NCBI GenBank assembly: GCA_030063045.1
Contig: JAQSEB010000120.1
Coordinates: 186,001 to 250,000, forward strand
Source of the DNA: Pratylenchus scribneri
Lineage: Eukaryota > Nematoda > Chromadorea > Rhabditida > Pratylenchidae
Direction of reading: 5' to 3'
DNA length: 64,000 nt
Within the stretch, counting starts at the first letter, position 1; each line of letters starts with the position of its first letter. Below the pieces are notes generated by a model, which did no database searches, was not told the origin of the DNA, and saw only the letters and a program-made list of their open reading frames with translations. This document shows, piece by piece, positions 56,776 to 64,000 of this stretch. The position numbers and the translations under genes were made by a program.

Positions 56776-59700
56776 AATCCATTATTTATCAGATATTGAA
56801 TGTCCATTTTTTGCTGTTCCTTCAAAAATTTCTCCACTGATTCTCTGATTTTTCCTTTATTTGTGTACTTTTAATTTTCAATTAACATAAAACGAATTTG
56901 CACTTTTAACTTTTCTATTTGTGGGAAATTTAATTTTTTTAAAAGACAAATTTGCTGTGTTGAGAAATACAGTCACGCTTCATTGTGGACCACTGCAAAA
57001 AATTTGGTTTTTCCCATATCAAAAATTGCGGTCATTCATATTTCATGTTTATTATTCAGACATATGGGAAAATCTTCCTAATACATTTCTAAATCCCCAT
57101 CAAATCTGCCCACTTTTCTAGTCCCAAATCTTTTTTCTTCCTGCATTGGGGCGAATTTCTCAAAGAAGCCAAAGGCAAAAATGAATTGGACCGGGGATAT
57201 TGAGCCAGAGGGTATGGGATTAGCCTCTTTTTCCATTTTTTTCAATCCTTTGCCTTTTGAGTCAAAATCCCTTTCTCTACGTCCATTCACTTCGATTATT
57301 GGGCCCAAGGGAAAAAATTTGCTTCTTAATTCAAAAAATTATTTGAGGAGAGATGCACTTGACAAAATTGAAAATGAAACACTTTTAATGACAAATAAAT
57401 AAAAAAATTTGTATCCAAAATGTATTCATCAGCGAAGAAAATACCACAGGCGTCAGAGGAAGGATTTTAATAAATTTTAATAATAATTATTTGTTTTCAT
57501 TCATTTCGCATGGAATGCATTCAATCCTGCGTTTCTTATATTCAAACAAAAAGAAGCGCGTGATTAGGATTTAGAATTGCCATCGAATCTTCTATATTTA
57601 TAATATTATAATAACTAATTAGAAATTTTTATGACTCATTCATTTTCATTTTCTGTTGAAAAGAGATTATTTAAAAGCGGTGTGGAAAATAATGGCTAAA
57701 ATATCATTAAAAATTTTTGCTCAATTTGATTGATTAATGTGGTGAAAAAATTTAGTATCGAAAACAAGAAAAATATTTGTTTTCAATTTTGCAAATTCTG
57801 CCGGATTTAAAGTATATTTTTGAACAAAATTCAATTAAATTTTTAATATGGGAATCATTTATGTAATCGTGATTTTTAAAGGAATTACTATGCATAAAGA
57901 AAGGGATTACTATAATTAATTAAATTTAAAACGAAGAGATGAGATGATTTATTCTAATTCATTTTCTATTTTTAAAACTGTTCATTGTCCAATCTCCACC
58001 CAATTCCATTTTGGCAAGGAATATTCCATTGATATTAATGAATTCTCTGATCTGATCCCAGAAATTAAAATCTTTTTCCCTAATATTTCTTTTTATATTT
58101 CCATTTTTTGCAAATTTGTGGCTTCATCAGCAACAGCGAGCAATAGAGGGAGAGAGGGTGTGGATTGTTGAATTCTTTCAAATTTTTTTTATCGGCTTAA
58201 CTTATTCTTACATTAATTCCACCATTTTTCTTCATTTTCTCAGCAGGACTAAGTACAATAAGAAAAATGATTCCTTTCTTTTGCATGCGCCAAGCGCCGA
58301 CGCCCTTTTCTGTCCAGATTATGTCAATATAAGGGCAAATATTGCCTCATATTTGTATTATTAAAAAGAAAAGGTGTTTATTGGGTATATTGGCAATGAA
58401 CTGAACTCGGATCAGAATTGAAATTTTAAATATTTATATTTTTTAGAAGTTTATTATTTGGATTCAATTTTCATTTTAGCTTTTTCCCATACCAATAAAA
58501 ATGAGGCACGGGGGCAGATGGTAATATTTTGTATTTTTATCAATTTATAACGTAGCAATTTTTCTATTTTGTTCTTTAGGACTTTGAAATTGATAATTTG
58601 GTTGATTAGCTTTTAGGTATACTAAACAAATAATTTCCATGAATTTCCAATAAATTAACCTTATTTTCTGACTAGTCCCCGGAGCATTTTTCCCTCTTTT
58701 ATATTTGCCCTCAATGAGTAAATCAGCCTAAAGGCATAGAATTTCCCCCCCCCCCCCCCCCCCCCCCCCATCAAACCATATTCAATACAATAAATAGTAC
58801 GTTGACATTTCGCCCACACGGGAAATTGAGAAAAATTTGGTAGAGGAAAGCAGGTGCAATCTAAGAATTTATGAAAAGATGGACTGACGAACCATAGAAT
58901 TTCTAGGGGCCAATAATTTGTCCAGATCTAGGCTATAGCTCTAGGCTGCTTTTTAGAATTTCTGATTACTTTTTAATTTTATTATTAAATGTATAAAGTT
59001 TATAAAAATTTTATTTAACTTAAAACAGGTGAAATAATTTATTATTTGTCAAGAGGAAATAGAATTTTAGGTGGCAAAACTTAAAAAATATACATTTCGC
59101 TGATAGTCAGTCACATGCGCACGGATGAAAAAGAATAATTTCTTCTGTGCTGGGAAATTAATGAATTGTGCGATGTTTGTTAATGAAGGGAGGATGTTTT
59201 TGATTGCCAAAAACATAAAACACTAATATAGCAGAAAATTATAATAGAAAGTAGAATTATTTATTTTGTGTACTTTTATTTATATGAATTTAGTAGAGGG
59301 CAGTGAAATAAAATATTTTCTATATAATCAAATTATAATTTGAATTGCCAGTTAAATGTCATTTACCAAATGGCAATAAAGGAAAAAAATTAAATTCTTA
59401 ATAATTTTTAAATTCCTTGTTGCTTAAAAGCCTGAGAGAAGATTATTATTTTGCCCCGGTGCATTCAAATTAACTTTTGGGTTTTGGTCTTTTTTTCATT
59501 TCCAATACAAACTTTGGTCACTTCCCTTAAGGAAAATACATATTTGTAGATATAATTTTTTTGCATATTTTCCCCAATTATTTTCGTCCAATTCCCGTTA
59601 ATTCAATTCAGCACAGCTTTTGGTCTCTTTCCTTTTTTTAATCAGTATAATTTAATGAACAAACAAAAAATATGTGAATTTTTTCCCCTCACCAAATCAA

Positions 59701-60828
59701 AATTTCCCTAGGCTTTTTTTGGTCCCATGTCCCCCCTCCCCCTAAAGGCAAATACACAAATTAGGCTTATAGCAAGAGCGCCCACTTGTCCAGGGGGAAA
59801 AGAAAAACAAAAATAAAAAATTGTAGCCGGAATTGTATTGTGGTCATGCAGCGCCGGATATTTGGCAGAGGCTATGAAAAATGGCATTAAATTGTGCAAG
59901 CAATTATTTGAACAATTAATGTCCCTCTAATTAGGCCAATTTTAAATTTAATCCGTATCATTTCTTTCCCATTTATTTTCTTTTGAATTCCGCCAATTAA
60001 TTGGCCCCTAATTTAATGGCATTTTTGCCGCTTTATCCCAGCAGCCCTTCACTTTTTTCATATTATCTTTCTTTCACATTTCCGTCAATTAGTTATCTTG
60101 TTATTTATAAAATTTTTCTAAATTTTATTGTGACCGGAAAATGTGTGGATTGCGTTGAAAATTTTTTCATTTATTGGAAATACCATTGTTAAAATGGAAA
60201 ATATAATTTCGTCATTTCAACAAATGAATGAAGAATGAATATTCATTTTAGTTCATTGTTAAAAATGGTGTGTTTAATTAAAAAAATACTAATAAGAGAA
60301 TATTGAATTTTGGTACAAATTCGCACGACAAATGGAAAATGAATTATTTATGAATTTGTCCAAATTTGGAAAAAAAAGTATGGCCATTGTCTATAGCTGT
60401 TTTTGACTGGAATATAATTTCGGAATTCGATAAAATTGACACAAAATTGACAATCGTCTCTAGTAGATTTTTTGAGTTAGAGATTAAGGTTTAATACTGA
60501 CATTACAAAAAGGAACTATTTTTTAAAGTTTCTTAATATTTTTTTTAAATAAATTTCTTAGTTTCCAAATTTCCATATGAGAAAAAATTATCAAAATAAC
60601 TAGACATTACGTAAATATTATTTAGGCATATCTAAAAATGGAATATTTCTGGGAAATGTTTTTCCTTTTAAACGTTAAATTTTAAGCCTTTACCAAAGAT
60701 GGCTTTAGTTGATTTAAAAATGAATGAAAATTTGACCGCAGAGTACCAGCTTATTAAATGGCAATTAATCCCTCAGGGTTAAATGTTTTTTTGCGCCTTT
60801 TCCATGCTTTTTTTTCGAGAAATTAATC
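56776..60828. other. Gene-poor region upstream of the DAF-7-like gene
   Basis: About 4 kb, AT-rich, with no ORF that shows splice partners or a known domain. A 25-C homopolymer lies at 58745-58769. The missing first exon of the DAF-7-like gene and its promoter should lie in the first part. Confidence 0.45.
58745..58769. repeat. Homopolymer of 25 C
   Basis: The longest of several C or G runs in the window (others at 3065-3085, 4964-4978, 5041-5055, 5115-5129, 19468-19481 and near 17595-17615). It is not inside a recognisable MITE. Confidence 0.85.
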
Positions 60829-61151
60829 TCAAGAAAAAATTAATGTATTTTGAATATAGTGACCAACCAGCAAAAGAAACAACGAGACAGACAGGCGACT
60901 AGAATGATGAATGGTTGATGATGACGCCGACAATGACGATGGCAATGTTGGGGGGACAACGCGACGATGGCTCCTGATTGCCGTTACATCCACCGTTGAG
61001 TTGCTCATTGTTCGACGTGGAGTGGGAAAATGGATCACGGATTGAGCGGAAGAAGAGGATGATGGTGAAATGGAAGGCATGTCCCGAGATGATTGTTTCT
61101 AATGATGATTAGCACATTATATTTTGATTATAGCATTTTTCAACTTACCAT
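60829..61151 (-). CDS. Weak two-exon candidate, about 90 aa, Ser-rich with hydrophobic end
   Basis: A start codon at 61149-61151 is followed directly by a perfect donor (ATG/GTAAGT). The acceptor at 61099-61100 leads into a 270-bp exon: Ser/Thr-rich and basic (PTPRRTMSNST, RSHRRVVPPTLPSS), ending in a hydrophobic stretch (LSVSLFLLLVGHYIQ) and a stop at 60829. GC content is higher than nearby DNA. The hydrophobic end could be a tail anchor, or the exon may splice on (GTTGGT occurs inside it). Not recognised; may be the 5' end of a longer gene. Confidence 0.35.
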
Positions 61152-64000
61152 TTTTCTTTGTGAATTTGTTGTGAATTCGGTTATTCAGGGAGATTGAGAT
61201 CAACAAGGGATTTAATGTTAGGCAAAAAAGAGTAATTGAATTTTATACGAATCCAAGCTGAAAAAACGAGAATGTAATTTTTTAAATTGTTTTTTGAATT
61301 GTCTACACAAAGAAAGGTAAAAAATGTCCTTTAAAATTGATAGGCAAGGATAAAAATTGCCATAATACGGCTCCAGTTTGGGAAATTAATGGGGAAATAT
61401 GTGTGGAAAACCATGGGGGGACTCATGGAAAAGGGAGCTTAAATAGGGGCTTGAGAGGAAGGCTGTTGCGAGAGGAAAGTGGCGCAAAAACACATGGCAC
61501 ACGCGACTCCATCAGCAAGCATAGGGCGGGGCCGTTCCTTTTTATCCCCACGAAGTGGTTAGGGCTGCGCAGCTCTCTTTCATTGCATTTTATGTTTTAC
61601 CTCATTCTCATGGTATTGGGGGCGTGGCTATAAGCTGGCCATTTTTTTGTTGGCTAATCCTATTTAGATTGCCTTTAGCCCGCCCACATTCGCCCTTTTC
61701 TTTTGTCTTTGCCCATCCCTCAAGCAAGCAATGACTATCCCCATCGTTTCCTTCTAATCCTGTTTTTGAACAAAAGCGGAGGATTTAGATGGATGGAAGA
61801 CCAAAATGATGAAGGATTTGTGGAGGATGAATTCATTGCCTCGGGGGAATGAAGGTCCACCCTCCGCCGGTTGTAGTGGATTGAATTTGGCAAATATTAT
61901 TCTCTTTACCAAAGCCATCATAATGGGCAGAACTACGATTTGAAGTCCAATTTTTAGACTTTTTACTTTGAGATTTGAGATGTGGACCTTTCCAATAGCC
62001 AATATGCCATAGATAAAATTAAATGGAATAACAATAAAAAAAAACACAAAATAATATTGAAATGATAGGTGAAAACTCATAGGGAGTGAAAATGGGCTTA
62101 AAGAATTTTTATTCATTATGGAATTCAATTCTCATATTTTGCTAATTCATAATTGGAATTAAATCAAGAAAATTATAAATAATAATCTCCCAAGGAATTG
62201 ACAATATATTTAAAATGATTTCTGCGGAAAAAATAGCTCAAATTTTGTATAGAATTGTGGGAATTCATGATGAGATAACTAATAACCGACTTTTTTTAAG
62301 AATCAAATGGTCCAAATTTCCATTGACCTGTTGACATGATAATGTGAAAAAAAGTGAAAATTGACTCAAATTTTGAATTTCGCAGTAAATGTCGTCAAAA
62401 TGGAAATGTTTTTAGAATTTTGTAGGGGAACGGCAAGTCCACGGTTAAATTGCTAGGTTGAAGAACATATTTTCACAGTTCACACTCAAATTTAGTTTTT
62501 TGAATGGCTGTGAAATGCTTGCGTAAAATGGGATGGGAAATGCTAATGTCAATTTTTAATTTTAATTCTAACGCTGCGATGATTTCCAGCATAATTCGTA
62601 GGTATCTTTGGGCATAAAGAGAGACAATTCCTGGTAATGTTGGAGGGCAAATTTAACTAGAATAAAAGAAGGTTATTTGTTGAGGCATGAACTTTTACAA
62701 CTTTATTGAGGTCGATGAGATGACCCATATAATATATTCGTCATCATTCGATGTTACAGCCTAGCCGGAAATTATCTCCAAAGGTGATGTTTTTATGTTG
62801 GCCAGGGAAAATTCATTTCGGCTTGGATTAGAATTAGATTGGCTGTTATGCCAATATAGCATTTTTGTTGGCGGCTTTCTCCCGGAAATTGCTAATCGCA
62901 TTTTTTATGTTCAGCGCATAAACCAGTGCACCATTTCCTACCACTCTCGTGTTCCATTCATCTATTAACCAGACTTGAGCCAGTCTTCTTCAAAAAGGGC
63001 ACATTTATATGGGATATTTGCCTTTTGTCTTTTTAATGCCCGTTCATTTTTGTCCATATTTCCGTTTTTTTTTCCAGTCGGGTTGCTTTGCTCTTTCCTT
63101 CTTATTAAGCACCACAAATTACTCATTCAATATGGCCTCCGATATTTCGGAGGAAAATGGCGGAAAGTGGACTTTTATCCGTTCTCATTCTAGTAGCTGG
63201 TAAGTGGCGATGCCCTTCATTAATTTAGATGCAATTAAAATTCCACAGGGAATAATATTAAAAGACCCCCCACTATTGCTGCTCTGAAGGCAGATTTTGT
63301 AACGTTCAATTCAGCACTTATTGACTGGCCAATGGCCATATTCATTAAATTATTCCATCAAAAATACCCACAATAATTTGGTCTGATTTTTAAAAAAAGC
63401 AAGTTGGGATTAATTGGATTTGAAATGAGATCGAGAAAAACAAGAAAAGGATGGTCAAAGTATTAATTATTGAAATTATTAACTACTATAATATTATATG
63501 TACTTAAATTTGAGTTAGGGTAAAAAATTCTATAAAATTTCTATGGATAATCTGTTTTGCTAATGCTAAACACACATATTTTTATTTCAATCATATCCAT
63601 ATGTCTGTGATAGATATAGCAAGCAATAGCAAAGCATATGAGAATTAACAAATAATCATAATGAAAACTTGAAAATATTCAATGAGTAGATTATTTAGAG
63701 AAGAATAAACTAAAAAAATTCAAAATATATTAAAATGTGGAATTTCCATATGATGTATCCACTTGAGGTGTATTTTTTTATTCCTGTCAACAAATTTAGC
63801 CAATTAGGATAAACAAAAGGGGAGAAACCCTTAGCAGCAGCAGATTTTGGCGACAAAATATTACAGGCAAATGCCATCCATAATTCCCAGCAGCCTTTGT
63901 TTCTGTACAAAACAAGCGCAAAAGGTGCTGGTGCCACTTTGTGTGAAGAGACAAATGGCAACCGGAAAAGTAAGCGAATTGGACGAGAAAAGGATAGAAC
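61152..64000. other. Gene-poor right end of the window
   Basis: Several ORFs of 60-124 codons occur on both strands (for example minus 61754-62128, hydrophobic at its start; plus 61337-61633). None has a recognisable domain or consistent splice sites. A GC-richer patch lies near 61400-61900. An exon of a gene beyond the right edge cannot be excluded. Confidence 0.4.

Noticed and set aside
61754..62128. 124-codon minus-strand ORF with a hydrophobic N-terminal half
   Set aside because: Considered as a receptor or membrane-protein exon, but no family motif or consistent neighbouring exons are seen.

Overview
The window is nuclear DNA of an AT-rich nematode. Genes are split by many short introns (about 40-60 bp) with TTTTAG/TTTAAG acceptors. 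They include a DAF-7-type TGF-beta ligand, EPG-5 and an INTS2 homologue, and several minus-strand genes lie head to tail with acceptor-like AG sites just before their ATGs, as in nematode operons. I cannot name the species; a clade IV nematode is a guess from composition and gene style only.

The outstanding object is a complete Polinton/Maverick-type virus-like transposon at 4609-19837 (15,229 bp). It has 370-bp terminal inverted repeats that begin AG and end CT, differ by about two changes plus one homopolymer base, and are flanked by a perfect 6-bp target duplication (CAAATC, 4603-4608 and 19838-19843). Inside, intronless ORFs encode a packaging ATPase, a retroviral-type integrase with a chromodomain, a penton-like minor capsid protein with a very large insertion, a double-jelly-roll major capsid protein, an adenain-type cysteine protease, two small virion-type proteins, a 293-aa basic protein, a RING protein on the opposite strand, two tandem cysteine-rich mini-proteins and one orphan. 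The protein-primed DNA polymerase B expected of this family is absent: 14255-18930 has no long ORF. The element therefore looks like a recently inserted copy that keeps the capsid and integration module but lacks its own polymerase. Both arms are built from degenerate 65-75 bp repeats.

Layout of the host genes: 683-4302 (-) cytosolic threonyl-tRNA synthetase, with a MITE-like repeat in one intron; the Polinton sits 300 bp upstream of its start codon. 20724-21367 (-) small zinc-ribbon-like gene. 22751-24674 (+) CDK5RAP3. 24845-26401 (-) secreted C-type lectin. 26767-27201 (-) EF-hand protein. 27716-29325 (-) cathepsin L-like protease. 30376-48505 (-) five closely packed genes, read right to left: DNAJC4-like, EPG5, BUD23, CISD3 and INTS2; together they look like an operon. 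49045-51072 (+) SLC25A39/40 mitochondrial carrier, divergent from DNAJC4. 52262 to about 56700 (-) DAF-7-like TGF-beta ligand. 57-64 kb is gene-poor, with one weak two-exon candidate at 60829-61151.

The host genes cover unrelated housekeeping tasks: translation, UFMylation/ER quality control, autophagy, Integrator snRNA processing, ribosome methylation, and mitochondrial Fe-S and glutathione transport. There are also secreted products. All exon boundaries were read by eye from reading frame, GT/AG sites and family similarity, so individual junctions may be off by a few bases. Family assignments rest on recognition of motifs, not on database searches.
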